A DNA stretch of 64,000 bases, taken from assembly GCF_015680405.1 (NCBI RefSeq), contig NZ_JADLJS010000017.1, positions 41,978 through 105,977 on the forward strand, read 5' to 3'. Below the pieces are notes generated by a model. The model made no database searches and was not told where the DNA came from. It saw nothing but the letters and a program-made list of their open reading frames with translations. The translations under genes were made by a program, and so were the position numbers. Of the stretch, positions 33,342 to 42,492 are shown piece after piece (position 1 is the stretch's first letter; the number at the start of each line of letters is the position of its first letter). This DNA comes from Pseudomonas pudica. Its GTDB lineage: Bacteria; Pseudomonadota; Gammaproteobacteria; Pseudomonadales; Pseudomonadaceae.

Positions 33342-34979
33342 TCAACCCAACACAGCCCCTTGCCACTGATTCTGGTCAACCTGGATCAAGGTCGGCCCCT
33401 TGCGCTCCAATGCCTGCCCCAACGCCACCTGCAGCTGCGCTACATCTGCCACCTGCTCCGCTACCGCGCCCAGGGCCCGCGCCACACCGATGAAGTCCGG
33501 CGTATGGATATCCACCCCCACCGGCTCGATCGCCCGGTTGACCATGTATTTCTTGATTTCCTCGTACCCCTGGTTGTTCCACAGCAGCACGATCAGCGGC
33601 ACCTGCGCTTCCACCGCGCTTGCCAGCTCCGGCAAGGTGAACTGCAAACCGCCATCACCAATCAGGCACACCGCAGGCGCACGCTCACCGACCTGCTCCG
33701 CACTGCCCAACCAGGCGCCCATGGCCGCCGGCAGCGCATAACCCAAGGTGCCATAGCCGGTCGAGGCATTGAACCAACGGCGTGGCTGGTCCATGTCCAG
33801 GGTCAGGTTGCCGGTATAAACCGGCTGGGTCGAATCGCCCACAAGGATTGCATTGGGCAGGCACTCGAGAATCGCACTCAGCAAACGCGTCTGGCTCAGG
33901 GTCGGCTGGTCCCAACCCGCTGCCAGTGCCTGGCGCAACTTGGCCACCCGGGCCGCTCCCCACGTGCTGTCACGCACGGGTTGCGGCAACCCCTGCAAGG
34001 CACCGAGCAGCGCCTCGGTGGCCAGTTCGGCATCGGCCACCAGCGACAGCGTCGGCAGGTAATTGCGCACGGTCTGGTCCGGGTCGATGTCGATGCGCAA
34101 CAGGCTGCCCGGGATCTCGAAACCACCTTTGAAGGTAACGTCATAGTCGGTTTCGGCCAGTTCGGTGCCTATCGCCAGCACCACATCGGCCTCGGCCACC
34201 AGCGCCCGCGTGGCTGGCAGTGACTGGGTCGAGCCGATCTGCAGGGGATGGCTGGCCGGCAGCAGCCCCTTGGCATTGATGGTCAGCGCTACCGGCGCCT
34301 GCAGGCGCTCGGCCAGGCGCGCCAGCGCAGCGCCCGCAGCCAATGCGCCCCCCCCTGCCAGGATCAATGGCCGCCGTGCACTGACCAGGCGCTCGGCCAT
34401 CTGCGCCACGGCCTGCGGCGCTGCGCCAGCCCGGCTGCTACGCACCACGCGCCCCGGCAGCAGGTGATCGGCCGGCTCGACCAGCACGTCGAGCGGAATC
34501 TCGATATGCACCGGCCGAGGGCGAGCACCTTCGAAAACGGCGAATGCCCGGGCCAGCACCTGCGGCAAGTCATCGGCACTCATCAAGGTGTGGGAAAACG
34601 CCGCCACACCCGACACCAGCGCTGCCTGGTTGGGCAACTCGTGCAGCTTGCCGCGGCCACCGCCCAACTGGTCGCGGGCCTGCACGCTGGAAATCACCAG
34701 CATCGGGATCGAGTCGGCATAGGCCTGGCCCATGGCGGTGGTGATGTTGGTCATGCCCGGGCCGGTGATGATGAAGCACACCCCGGGCTTGCCGCGGGTC
34801 CGCGCATAGCCGTCGGCCATGAACCCGGCACCCTGCTCGTGGCGCGGGGTGACATGGCGGATGGACGACCCCGCCAGGCCGCGGTAGAGCTCCACGGTAT
34901 GTACACCAGGAATGCCGAAGACATGGTCAACGCCATAGCCTTCAAGGAGTTTTACCAGTACTTCGCCGCAGGTTGCCAT
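33342..34979 (-). CDS. ThDP-dependent decarboxylase, 5-guanidino-2-oxopentanoate decarboxylase-like
   Basis: This 545-residue ThDP enzyme of the acetolactate synthase/decarboxylase superfamily has a PYR domain with the catalytic Glu48 in RHEQGAGFMADGYAR, a central domain, and a PP domain with the Mg-ThDP motif GDGGLQFT...NNQGYEE. Similar Pseudomonas proteins are annotated as AruI-type 5-guanidino-2-oxopentanoate decarboxylase (arginine transaminase pathway) or as catabolic acetolactate synthase. No aminotransferase gene lies nearby, so the substrate is uncertain. It is divergent from a LysR gene. Confidence 0.82.
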   Translation of the reverse strand: MATCGEVLVKLLEGYGVDHVFGIPGVHTVELYRGLAGSSIRHVTPRHEQGAGFMADGYARTRGKPGVCFIITGPGMTNITTAMGQAYADSIPMLVISSVQARDQLGGGRGKLHELPNQAALVSGVAAFSHTLMSADDLPQVLARAFAVFEGARPRPVHIEIPLDVLVEPADHLLPGRVVRSSRAGAAPQAVAQMAERLVSARRPLILAGGGALAAGAALARLAERLQAPVALTINAKGLLPASHPLQIGSTQSLPATRALVAEADVVLAIGTELAETDYDVTFKGGFEIPGSLLRIDIDPDQTVRNYLPTLSLVADAELATEALLGALQGLPQPVRDSTWGAARVAKLRQALAAGWDQPTLSQTRLLSAILECLPNAILVGDSTQPVYTGNLTLDMDQPRRWFNASTGYGTLGYALPAAMGAWLGSAEQVGERAPAVCLIGDGGLQFTLPELASAVEAQVPLIVLLWNNQGYEEIKKYMVNRAIEPVGVDIHTPDFIGVARALGAVAEQVADVAQLQVALGQALERKGPTLIQVDQNQWQGAVLG

Positions 34980-35093
34980 TGGGTTTCACCATGAATCTTG
35001 GTTGGGTTATGCCCTTATTGGACCCAGCCACGGCTATCGCCACAATGCAAAAAAACACATACTAGCCATGTTCTGTAATCATGGCTAAGCACA

Positions 35094-35987
35094 ATGAAAC
35101 GCCTCCCGCCCCTGCCCGCCCTGCATACCTTTCTGGTCACCGCCCAACACTGCAATTTCACCCGTGCAGGGCAGCAGTTGCATATCACCCAAGGCGCCGT
35201 CAGCCGGCAGATCGCGGCCCTCGAAGAGCATCTGGGTTATGCCTTGTTCCAGCGCCAGGCCCGTGGGCTGAGCCTGACCCGTGAAGGCCAGGACTGGCTG
35301 CCAAGAGTGCAGCAGGTGTTCGCGCTGATCGAACAAGGGGTGCGTGAGGTGGGTGGGCGCAGCACTACCTTGCAGCTCAAGGCACCGACCTGCGTGATGC
35401 GCTGGCTGTTGCCGCGCCTGATGGAATGGCAGGCACTACGCCCGGATGTGCCTGTAGAGCTGACCACCACGGTGCAACATGGAGTGGACTTTCGCCGCGA
35501 GGGTTTCGATGCCGCGGTGGTGTATGGCGATGCGCCGAACCATGGGCTGCGCGTGCGCAAGCTGTTCGATGAGCAGCTGACGCCGGTGTGCGCGCCGTCA
35601 TTACGCCAAGGGCCGGTACCGTTGCAGCAGGTCGAGGACCTGGCGCTACACATGCTGCTGCACCCTTCGCGGGATGAGCATGACTGGCGGTTGTGGCTGC
35701 AGGCAGCCGGGGTGACGCTGGGCACTCAAGGCCCGAAGCAGCATTTCGAGACGCTGGACATGGCGATGGCCATGGCCTCGCAGGGCACCGGCGTGGCCAT
35801 CGGCGACTGGTCGCTGATCGGCGATGACTTGCGCGGGGGACGGCTGTGCATGCCGTTTGCGCTCAAGGTGATGACCGGCAAGGGGTATTACCTGGTGAGC
35901 CAGAGCAAGAACTTGCCGCCGGGGCTTGTGGAGTTGCTGGACTGGCTGGAGGACCGGGCCAGCCTGCAAGGGCCCCTTCGCGGGTAA
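35094..35987 (+). CDS. LysR family transcriptional regulator (GcvA-like)
   Basis: The 297-residue protein has an N-terminal winged HTH (about 5-63, FTRAGQQLHITQGAVSRQIAALEEHLG) and an effector domain of the GcvA/AmpR type (PTCVMRWLLPRLMEWQALRPDV). It is divergent from the ThDP decarboxylase across 114 bases and probably regulates it. Confidence 0.9.
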   Translation: MKRLPPLPALHTFLVTAQHCNFTRAGQQLHITQGAVSRQIAALEEHLGYALFQRQARGLSLTREGQDWLPRVQQVFALIEQGVREVGGRSTTLQLKAPTCVMRWLLPRLMEWQALRPDVPVELTTTVQHGVDFRREGFDAAVVYGDAPNHGLRVRKLFDEQLTPVCAPSLRQGPVPLQQVEDLALHMLLHPSRDEHDWRLWLQAAGVTLGTQGPKQHFETLDMAMAMASQGTGVAIGDWSLIGDDLRGGRLCMPFALKVMTGKGYYLVSQSKNLPPGLVELLDWLEDRASLQGPLRG

Positions 35988-36064
35988 ACCCGCTCCCACA
36001 AGTAATACACCGGCATCGAAATCAGTGCAGTACCTGTGGGAGCGGGTTTACCCGCGAAGGGGGC
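35968..36064. repeat. REP pair (GGGTAAACCCGC type)
   Basis: CCCCTTCGCGGGTAAACCCGC...CCCACAAG with its inverted copy, overlapping the last codons of the LysR gene. Confidence 0.9.
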
Positions 36065-36067
36065 GAC

Positions 36068-36682
36068 TCAATAGCCGACGGTAAAACGCTGCCGCGAATG
36101 TTGTGGCTTCTCCAGTTCGTCGAGCATGGCAATTGCGTAATCGGCGAAGGTTATCCAGCTCTTGCCATCGGCGCCGATCAGCAGATGATCCTTGCCCAGC
36201 TTGTAATGCCCGCTGCGCTCACCTTCAACGAACTCCGCCGATGGCGACAGGAAGGTCCAGTCCAGGTTCGGCTCACGTTGCAATACTTCCAGAAAACGCA
36301 CCCCGGCAGTGGCCTCGGCCTTGTATGCCTCGGGGAAGTCCGGGCTGTCGATCACCCGATGCCCCGACGGCAGCAACAGGCTGCCGGCCCCACCCACCAC
36401 CAGCAGGCGCCTGACCCCGGCCCGCTTGACCGGCTCGATGATGGCGTGTGGCTCGATGGTCGAGAAATGCGCCGCGCTCAGCACCGCATCCACACCTGCG
36501 ATCGCCGCTTGCACGGCCGCGCTGTCCTTGGCATCCAGCGCCTTGACGGTAACCCCGTCCCGCCCCTGCAACCGCGACGGGTCGCGGGCGATGGCCAGCA
36601 CACTGTGGCCACGGCGCAGGGCCTCCTCCAACAACTGGCTGCCAGCGCGGCCAGTGGCACCGATGATTGCAATCTTGCTCAT
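36068..36682 (-). CDS. NAD(P)-dependent epimerase/oxidoreductase (NAD(P)H-binding)
   Basis: This 204-residue atypical short-chain dehydrogenase-like protein has an N-terminal Rossmann motif (IAIIGATGRAGSQLLEEAL) and AIARDP in the dinucleotide-selecting strand. It belongs to the BVR-B/YwnB-like group that lacks the SDR YxxxK catalytic pair. The substrate is unknown. GGAGAG precedes the ATG. It may form a unit with the MBL-fold gene upstream (27-base gap). Confidence 0.85.
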   Translation of the reverse strand: MSKIAIIGATGRAGSQLLEEALRRGHSVLAIARDPSRLQGRDGVTVKALDAKDSAAVQAAIAGVDAVLSAAHFSTIEPHAIIEPVKRAGVRRLLVVGGAGSLLLPSGHRVIDSPDFPEAYKAEATAGVRFLEVLQREPNLDWTFLSPSAEFVEGERSGHYKLGKDHLLIGADGKSWITFADYAIAMLDELEKPQHSRQRFTVGY

Positions 36683-36709
36683 GGGATACTCTCCATCAAT
36701 TGAACGGAA

Positions 36710-37585
36710 TTACCACTTCATCTCGCCCTTGGCGACCTTGGCCCCCAGCTCCAGCGAGCTTTCATCGGCCAGGCCCGGGTAACGTCGTTTCATCGCCGCG
36801 ATCAACGCACCGGAGTCTTTCGCCCTGGCGGTCTCGCTATCGAAATCACGAATGTAGTTCGCCGTGAAACGCACGGCCTCCAGCGATCGGCCGCTGTCCC
36901 CCTGGTAGTGCCCAGGGATGACCGTACGCGGCGCCAGCGCTTCGATGTGCGCCAAGGTGCCAAGCCAGTCGGCGTGGGACTTGGCCGTTTGTGTGTCGGC
37001 CATCCACACGTGAATGTTCTCCGACACCACCACGCCACCGACCACCGCCTTGATCGACGGTATCCATACAAAACTGCGGTCAGGTTGAGGGCCGTCGAGG
37101 CCGACAACCTCAAGGGCCTGCCCTTCCAGCGTCAGGTGGTGGCCTTCGAGCACCTGCGGCAGCACCAGCCGCGCCGGCTTGTCCGCGCCCATCTGCGGCC
37201 CCCAGTAGGCCAGCTTGGCATCCATGGTCTGGCGGATGTGGGCAACCGTGGCGGCCGACGCCAGCACCTTGGCCTCCGGGAAGGCCTGGGTCAGGGTATC
37301 CAGGCCGAAGTAGTAGTCCGGGTCGCCATGGCTGATGTAGATACTGGTCAGCTGCTTGCCGCCCGCCCGCAGTCGCTGTACCAGCTGTTCGGCCTGGGCC
37401 TTGCCGAACTGGGCATCGACGAGGATGGCGTCGTGCTCGCCGCTGACGATCACCGAACTGACCGGGAAGATTGCCTCATGCCCAGGGTTGTAAACCTCAA
37501 GCCGCAAGGGGTCGGCAGCCAGCGCCGGGCCGGCCAGGGTCACACAGGCCAGCAGCAAGCCATGCAAGGGAGTGAAAAGAGACAT
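36710..37585 (-). CDS. exported MBL-fold metallo-hydrolase with altered metal motif
   Basis: The 291-residue protein has a signal peptide (about residues 1-23, ending GPALA) and a metallo-beta-lactamase fold. The core HxHxDH motif is SHGDPDYYFG here, so the second His and the last His are replaced by Asp and Tyr. The later PGHYQGDSG His is kept. This may indicate altered metal use or lost activity. The start at 37585 was chosen because the signal peptide begins there. It is divergent from a LysR gene. Confidence 0.82.
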   Translation of the reverse strand: MSLFTPLHGLLLACVTLAGPALAADPLRLEVYNPGHEAIFPVSSVIVSGEHDAILVDAQFGKAQAEQLVQRLRAGGKQLTSIYISHGDPDYYFGLDTLTQAFPEAKVLASAATVAHIRQTMDAKLAYWGPQMGADKPARLVLPQVLEGHHLTLEGQALEVVGLDGPQPDRSFVWIPSIKAVVGGVVVSENIHVWMADTQTAKSHADWLGTLAHIEALAPRTVIPGHYQGDSGRSLEAVRFTANYIRDFDSETARAKDSGALIAAMKRRYPGLADESSLELGAKVAKGEMKW

Positions 37586-37688
37586 CGCAAACACCCGTCA
37601 GATGAACAATGCCCAACAGCTTAGTTGCCCAATCCGTGACAAAAAATGCGATGCTCGAACATAGTTTGTTTCTGAAACCGGGCAAATC

Positions 37689-38594
37689 ATGGACCGTCTC
37701 AACGCCATGCGTGTTTTCGTCACCGTAGTCGACCTGGGCAGCCAGTCAGCGGCGGCGGATCATCTGCAACTGTCTCGGCCGGTGGTGTCGCGCTACCTGG
37801 CAGAGCTGGAAGACTGGGTTGGCGCACGGCTGATGCAGCGCACCACACGCAAGCTCAGCCTTACCGCCGCCGGCCAGGAAACCCTGCCCCGCTGTCGGCA
37901 ACTGCTGGAACTGGCCGGCGACCTGCAAGCCGCGGTGCAGCAGCCGGATGACGCGCCCAAGGGCGCGCTGCGCATCAGCGTCAGTACCTCGTTCGGCCAG
38001 GCCCAGTTGGTGGATGCAGTGGCCGACTACGTCCGGCGCTACCCCGGGGTGAAGGTGGAACTGCAGATGCTCGATCGCACGGTCAACCTGGTGGACGAGC
38101 GCATCGACCTGGCCATCCGCACCAGCAACGACCTGGACCCCAACCTGATCGCCCGGCGCCTGAGTGTGTGCCGCTCGGCAGTGTGTGCGGCACCGGCCTA
38201 CCTGCGCGAGCACGGCACGCCGCAACGGGTCGAGGATCTGAGCCGGCACAACTGCCTGACCCATGCCTACTTCGGCCACAGCCTGTGGCATTTCGAGGTG
38301 GCCGGCCAGCAAGTCGCCGTGCCAGTGGCGGGGAACATCAGTGCCAACGAGGCGATGACACTGCAGAAAGCGGCGCTGGCCGGCGCAGGTATCGCCATGC
38401 TGCCGACCTACCAGGCCGCGAAAGCCCTGCGCCGGGGTGAACTGGTGCGCCTGCTGCCCGAAGCCAGGCCACGCGAACTGAACCTGACTGCGGTGTACAC
38501 CTCGCGCAAGCACATGCCGGCGACCCTGCGCAGCATGCTGGATTTTCTGGTGCAGCGATTCAAGGACGAACCGGAGTGGGATCAGGACTTGTAA
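37689..38594 (+). CDS. LysR family transcriptional regulator
   Basis: This 301-residue protein of the CrgA-like LysR subgroup has a winged HTH at about 3-60 (SQSAAADHLQLSRPVVSRYLAELEDWVG) and an effector-binding domain with YPGVKVELQMLDRTVNLVDERIDLAIR. It is divergent from the MBL-fold/oxidoreductase pair across 103 bases and probably controls it. Confidence 0.9.
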   Translation: MDRLNAMRVFVTVVDLGSQSAAADHLQLSRPVVSRYLAELEDWVGARLMQRTTRKLSLTAAGQETLPRCRQLLELAGDLQAAVQQPDDAPKGALRISVSTSFGQAQLVDAVADYVRRYPGVKVELQMLDRTVNLVDERIDLAIRTSNDLDPNLIARRLSVCRSAVCAAPAYLREHGTPQRVEDLSRHNCLTHAYFGHSLWHFEVAGQQVAVPVAGNISANEAMTLQKAALAGAGIAMLPTYQAAKALRRGELVRLLPEARPRELNLTAVYTSRKHMPATLRSMLDFLVQRFKDEPEWDQDL

Positions 38595-38618
38595 GGCCGT
38601 TCCTCCAGGGGGGGCGTG

Positions 38619-39488
38619 TCACTCTTCGACGCTCATGTATTCCTTGGCCCAACGGATGTAGTCCTCGGGCTGGGTGTAGGTATGCGAGAGTTCGGTGGCG
38701 CTGAGGTTTTCCGACTTGTTCTGCTGGCCGCGCTGCAGCCGCAGGCAGTCATAGGTGGCCTTGATCGCGGCAAAGTAGGCGGCGTGACCATCGACCACGA
38801 TGCGCACGCCCAGGCGTGCCAGGCGCTCGTCGTCTCGCAGGTTCGGGTTGCCGTAGGTCACCAGCATCAGTGGCACCGTCAGGTGCTCGGCAATCTGCTC
38901 GAGTTGCTCGAAGTCCTTCACACCCACCATGCAGATGCCATCGGCTCCAGCCTTCTGGTAGCTCTGGGTACGCACGATGATTTCTTCGGTGGTGAGCACA
39001 CCAGCGTTGGTACGGGCAATGATCGACAGCGACGAATCGACCCGTGCCTCCAGCGCCGCGCGGATCTTGCCGACGCCCTCTTCAACCGGGATCAGGTCGG
39101 TGGACTTGCGCCCGAACTGGGCAGGCAGCAGGGTGTCCTCGATGGTCAGCGCAGCCACGCCGGCGCGCTCCAGTTCGATGACCGTGCGCATGACATTCAG
39201 TGCGTTGCCATAGCCGTGGTCGGCGTCAGCCAGCACGGGCAGTTGCGCCACGCGACCAATACGGGTGGCCTGCTCGACGAACTCGCTGAGGGTGATCAGG
39301 GCGAAGTCCGGTGCCGCCAGTACCTGCAGCGAAGCGACGGAACCACCGAGGATGCCGACCTCGAAACCCAGGTCTGCGGCAATACGTGCCGACATCGGGT
39401 CGAACACCGATGCGGTGTGGTAACAGGAACCTGAAGCGAGCAGCTCGCGGAAGGCAAAACGCAGATCTTGATGGGAAGCCTTGGGCAT
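38619..39488 (-). CDS. oxaloacetate decarboxylase (PEP mutase/ICL superfamily)
   Basis: This 289-residue TIM-barrel protein of the isocitrate lyase/PEP mutase superfamily has [19 protein letters not shown] (metal-binding Asp residues) and [17 protein letters not shown]. It closely resembles the P. aeruginosa oxaloacetate decarboxylase PA4872 as I recall that sequence, which converts oxaloacetate to pyruvate and CO2. GGAG precedes the ATG at 39488. It stands alone. Confidence 0.88.
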   Translation of the reverse strand: MPKASHQDLRFAFRELLASGSCYHTASVFDPMSARIAADLGFEVGILGGSVASLQVLAAPDFALITLSEFVEQATRIGRVAQLPVLADADHGYGNALNVMRTVIELERAGVAALTIEDTLLPAQFGRKSTDLIPVEEGVGKIRAALEARVDSSLSIIARTNAGVLTTEEIIVRTQSYQKAGADGICMVGVKDFEQLEQIAEHLTVPLMLVTYGNPNLRDDERLARLGVRIVVDGHAAYFAAIKATYDCLRLQRGQQNKSENLSATELSHTYTQPEDYIRWAKEYMSVEE

Positions 39489-39808
39489 GATCACTCCGCA
39501 AAATAAGTTGAAAGTCGAACGGTAACTACCGACCCCTGTAATCGGGTCTACCTGGCCTGTTCCAACCGTCGCCATCTGGGCGGTCATGCTTGACATGCAG
39601 GCAGAGGAATAAAAGGTGTGGGAGACAGCGGCGCGAAAACCTGCGGCATAATGTTGCACCAAGCTGGTGCGAGCCCCCGGTTTTCCGCCTCTGTGGCATA
39701 CCAACGATATCACGCAGCCATGCAGCACTGGATGAATGCGCCAATGCCGATCTTGCATAGGGGATGCAGATAGTACATAGGAAGCTACCTAACTCAGGTT
39801 ACAATTTC

Positions 39809-39904
39809 GGGGCCCCTTCGCGGGCACGCCCGCTCCCACAGGTACACCACAGCCTTCAAGCCCTGAGTTGTACCTGTGGGAGCGGGCATGCCCGCGAAGA
39901 GGTC
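39809..39904. repeat. REP pair (GGGCACGCCCGC type)
   Basis: CCCCTTCGCGGGCACGCCCGC...CTCCCACAGG with its inverted copy GCGGGCATGCCCGCGAAGAGG, ending 25 bases before the exporter's start codon. Confidence 0.9.
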
Positions 39905-39928
39905 TCAACCGATAAACAAGGTATCCCC

Positions 39929-41380
39929 GTGACCGCCGCCCTGCCCCCCACCACCCTGCGCAACGTGCTTACCGCCCTGATGCTGGCGATCTTCCTCGGC
40001 GCCCTGGACCAGACCATCGTCGCCGTCTCGCTGCCGGCAATCTCGGCGCAGTTCAACGATGTCGGCCTGCTGGCCTGGGTCATCTCCGGCTACATGGTGG
40101 CGATGACCGTGGCCGTGCCGATCTACGGCAAGCTGGGCGACCTGTACGGGCGGCGCAGGATGATCCTCACCGGCATCAGCCTTTTCACCCTGGCCTCGAT
40201 CGCCTGCGCCCTGGCCCAGGACATGCAACAACTGGTGCTGGCCCGGGTACTGCAAGGCATAGGTGCCGGTGGCATGGTCTCGGTGAGCCAAGCGATCATC
40301 GGCGACTTCGTACCCCCACGGGAGCGCGGCCGCTACCAGGGCTATTTCAGCAGCATGTACGCCGTGGCCAGCGTCGCCGGGCCGGTACTGGGCGGCTGGC
40401 TGACCGAATACCTGTCATGGCGCTGGGTGTTCTGGATCAACCTGCCGCTGGGGCTGGTCGCACTGTGGGCGATCCGCCGCGCCCTCGGCGGCATGCCGGC
40501 GCAGCGCCGCGAGGCGCAGGTGGACTACCTGGGCGCCGTGTTGCTGATCCTCGGCCTGGGTAGCCTGTTGCTGGGTATTACCCTGGTCGGCCAGGGTCAC
40601 GCCTGGGTCGACTCGGCCGTGCTGGCCCTGTTCGCCTGCGCCGCGCTGGGCCTGGTGCTGTTCATCGCCCATGAGCGCCGCTGCCCGGAGCCGCTGCTGC
40701 CACTCGGCCTGTTCGGCAATCGCGTGGCGGTGCTGTGCTGGGGCGTGATCTTCTTCGCCAGCTTCCAGTCAATCTCCCTGACCATGCTCATGCCGTTGCG
40801 CTACCAGGGCATCACCGGCGCCGGCGCCGACAGTGCTGCTTTGCACCTCCTGCCGCTGGTGATGGGGCTGCCCATGGGGGCCTTCACCGGCGGGCGCATG
40901 ACCAGCCTGACCGGGCGTTACAAGCCGCAGATCCTGGCCGGCGCGCTGCTTATGCCGCTGGCCATTTTCGCCATGGCGCTGACCCCGCCGCAATCGGCCT
41001 TGCTCAGCGCACTGTTCATGCTGCTGACCGGCATCGCTTGCGGGCTGCAGTTCCCGACCTCGCTGGTAGGCACGCAAAGCGCGGTGGACAGCAAGGACAT
41101 CGGCGTGGCCACAAGCACCACCAACCTGTTCCGCTCGCTGGGCGGGGCCATGGGGGTGGCGTGCATGTCCAGCCTGCTGCTGGCGCTGCTGCACCAGGGC
41201 GGGTTCGAGTCGCTGGGTAATCCGTTGCTGGGTAGCTTGAAGGCCGGCGAAGTGGACCTGATGACACAAGGGCGGTTACTCGAGACGTTCCGGCGTTTGT
41301 TGATGGGAAGTGCCGGGGTAGCCGTGCTGGGACTGTTTGCAGCGTTTGCATTGCCCGACCGGCAACTGCGCGGACGCTAG
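39929..41380 (+). CDS. MFS drug exporter, DHA2 (EmrB/QacA) family, 14 helices
   Basis: The 483-residue protein has the DHA2 signatures LGALDQTIVAVSLPAI in helix 1, GKLGDLYGRRRM in loop 2-3 and motif C (YAVASVAGPVLGGWL) in helix 5. Export of drugs or toxic organics is the family role. The start is taken as GTG at 39929 with AAGG seven bases upstream; upstream codons read through the REP element. It is followed by a REP pair and is convergent with ttgR. Confidence 0.88.
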   Translation: MTAALPPTTLRNVLTALMLAIFLGALDQTIVAVSLPAISAQFNDVGLLAWVISGYMVAMTVAVPIYGKLGDLYGRRRMILTGISLFTLASIACALAQDMQQLVLARVLQGIGAGGMVSVSQAIIGDFVPPRERGRYQGYFSSMYAVASVAGPVLGGWLTEYLSWRWVFWINLPLGLVALWAIRRALGGMPAQRREAQVDYLGAVLLILGLGSLLLGITLVGQGHAWVDSAVLALFACAALGLVLFIAHERRCPEPLLPLGLFGNRVAVLCWGVIFFASFQSISLTMLMPLRYQGITGAGADSAALHLLPLVMGLPMGAFTGGRMTSLTGRYKPQILAGALLMPLAIFAMALTPPQSALLSALFMLLTGIACGLQFPTSLVGTQSAVDSKDIGVATSTTNLFRSLGGAMGVACMSSLLLALLHQGGFESLGNPLLGSLKAGEVDLMTQGRLLETFRRLLMGSAGVAVLGLFAAFALPDRQLRGR

Positions 41381-41393
41381 AAGCTACGCGATC

Positions 41394-41517
41394 TCTGTGG
41401 GAGCGGCCTTGTGTCGCGAAAGGGCCGCGAAGCGGCCCCAGGATTTCAGCAGTGATGCACAAATTGCCGGGGCTGCTGCGCAGCCCTATCGCGACACAAG
41501 GCCGCTCCCACAGGATC
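41394..41517. repeat. REP pair (GGCCTTGTGTCGCGA type)
   Basis: CTGTGGGAGCGGCCTTGTGTCGCG and its inverted copy, each with an additional GC-rich hairpin (GGGCCGCGAAGCGGCCC and GGGGCTGCTGCGCAGCCC). Confidence 0.92.
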
Positions 41518-41601
41518 GGTGATTTGTTCAAGGTCATCCGGAAGCATTAATCCCCCCTTAACACAAAGGGGTAACACTCCCTCACAATCCTTAACAAAGT
41601 G

Positions 41602-42234
41602 TCATTTGCGCAGAGCCGGGCTCAAGCGCAGCATATCCAGCCCGGTGTCGACCCATTTTTCGACATCCTTCAACAGATCGACACTGTCAGGCAGCAACAG
41701 CCAGCGCCCGATCAGGCCATCGACATAGGCAAACATGGCCACCGCCGCGCGCTCGACATCCAGCTCGCCTGGCAACTGGCCCCGGCGCACGGCATTGGCC
41801 AACGCCAGGGTGATGCCCTTGTGGCAATCCAGCACCGCACCCTGGCGCTGCTGGCGAATTTCACACATGTCATCGGTGAACTCGCACTTGTGATGCAGGA
41901 TTTCATTGATACGCCGGGTTCGGGCATCGAGCACCAGCTCGTTGAACACTTGCAGCAACAGCTTGCGCATGCAGCCGAGCGGGTCCACTTCGTCCTCGCT
42001 TTCGCTCGCCCGCGCCAGGTGGTCATGGGTTTCATGCAGGCTGTCGAGCAGCGCCTGCACAAGCTCGGCCTTGTTGTTGAAGTGCCAGTAGATCGCCCCC
42101 CGCGTCACACCCGCGAGTTCGGCGATGTCGGCCAGGGTGGTTCGCGCAACCCCGCGCTTGTAGAAGGCCTTTTCCGCCGCTTCGATGATCTGGGCGCGGG
42201 TTTCCTGGGCTTCTTCTTTGGTTCGACGGACCAT
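41602..42234 (-). CDS. ttgR: TtgR, TetR-family repressor of ttgABC
   Basis: This 210-residue repressor has an N-terminal HTH (about 13-60, [28 protein letters not shown]) and a helical ligand-binding domain (about 65-205). It is nearly identical in recall to TtgR, which binds many drugs and plant phenolics and releases the ttgABC/ttgR promoters. It is divergent from ttgA with the operator between them. Confidence 0.96.
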   Translation of the reverse strand: MVRRTKEEAQETRAQIIEAAEKAFYKRGVARTTLADIAELAGVTRGAIYWHFNNKAELVQALLDSLHETHDHLARASESEDEVDPLGCMRKLLLQVFNELVLDARTRRINEILHHKCEFTDDMCEIRQQRQGAVLDCHKGITLALANAVRRGQLPGELDVERAAVAMFAYVDGLIGRWLLLPDSVDLLKDVEKWVDTGLDMLRLSPALRK

Positions 42235-42360
42235 GGCAGTACAAACCTCATCTGCCCCGAACGCGCGGCGCGTGCGGGGAACACTCCGGGGGCACCTCTG
42301 CAGGGTGCCTCGCGGAGGAGCTAATCAAGGGCTGTGGCAGTACCCGAGTACAACCCAGCG

Positions 42361-42402
42361 GTATTTACAAACAACCATGAATGTAAGTATATTCCTTAGC
42401 AA
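42361..42402. promoter_or_regulatory. TtgR operator / ttgR-ttgABC promoter region
   Basis: TATTTACAAACAACCATGAA followed by TGTAAGTATATTCC matches the known TtgR operator with its TTTACA/TGTAAG half-sites. TATATT lies at the expected -10 region of the ttgA promoter. It is 90 bases upstream of ttgA. Confidence 0.92.
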
Positions 42403-42492
42403 GCTATTTATCCACCGGATAGCAATTTTTCCAGATCAAGACTCTTCCATTACTCTTGAGCGTCTCCCTGCTCCAGCGACCCGAGGATCCTC

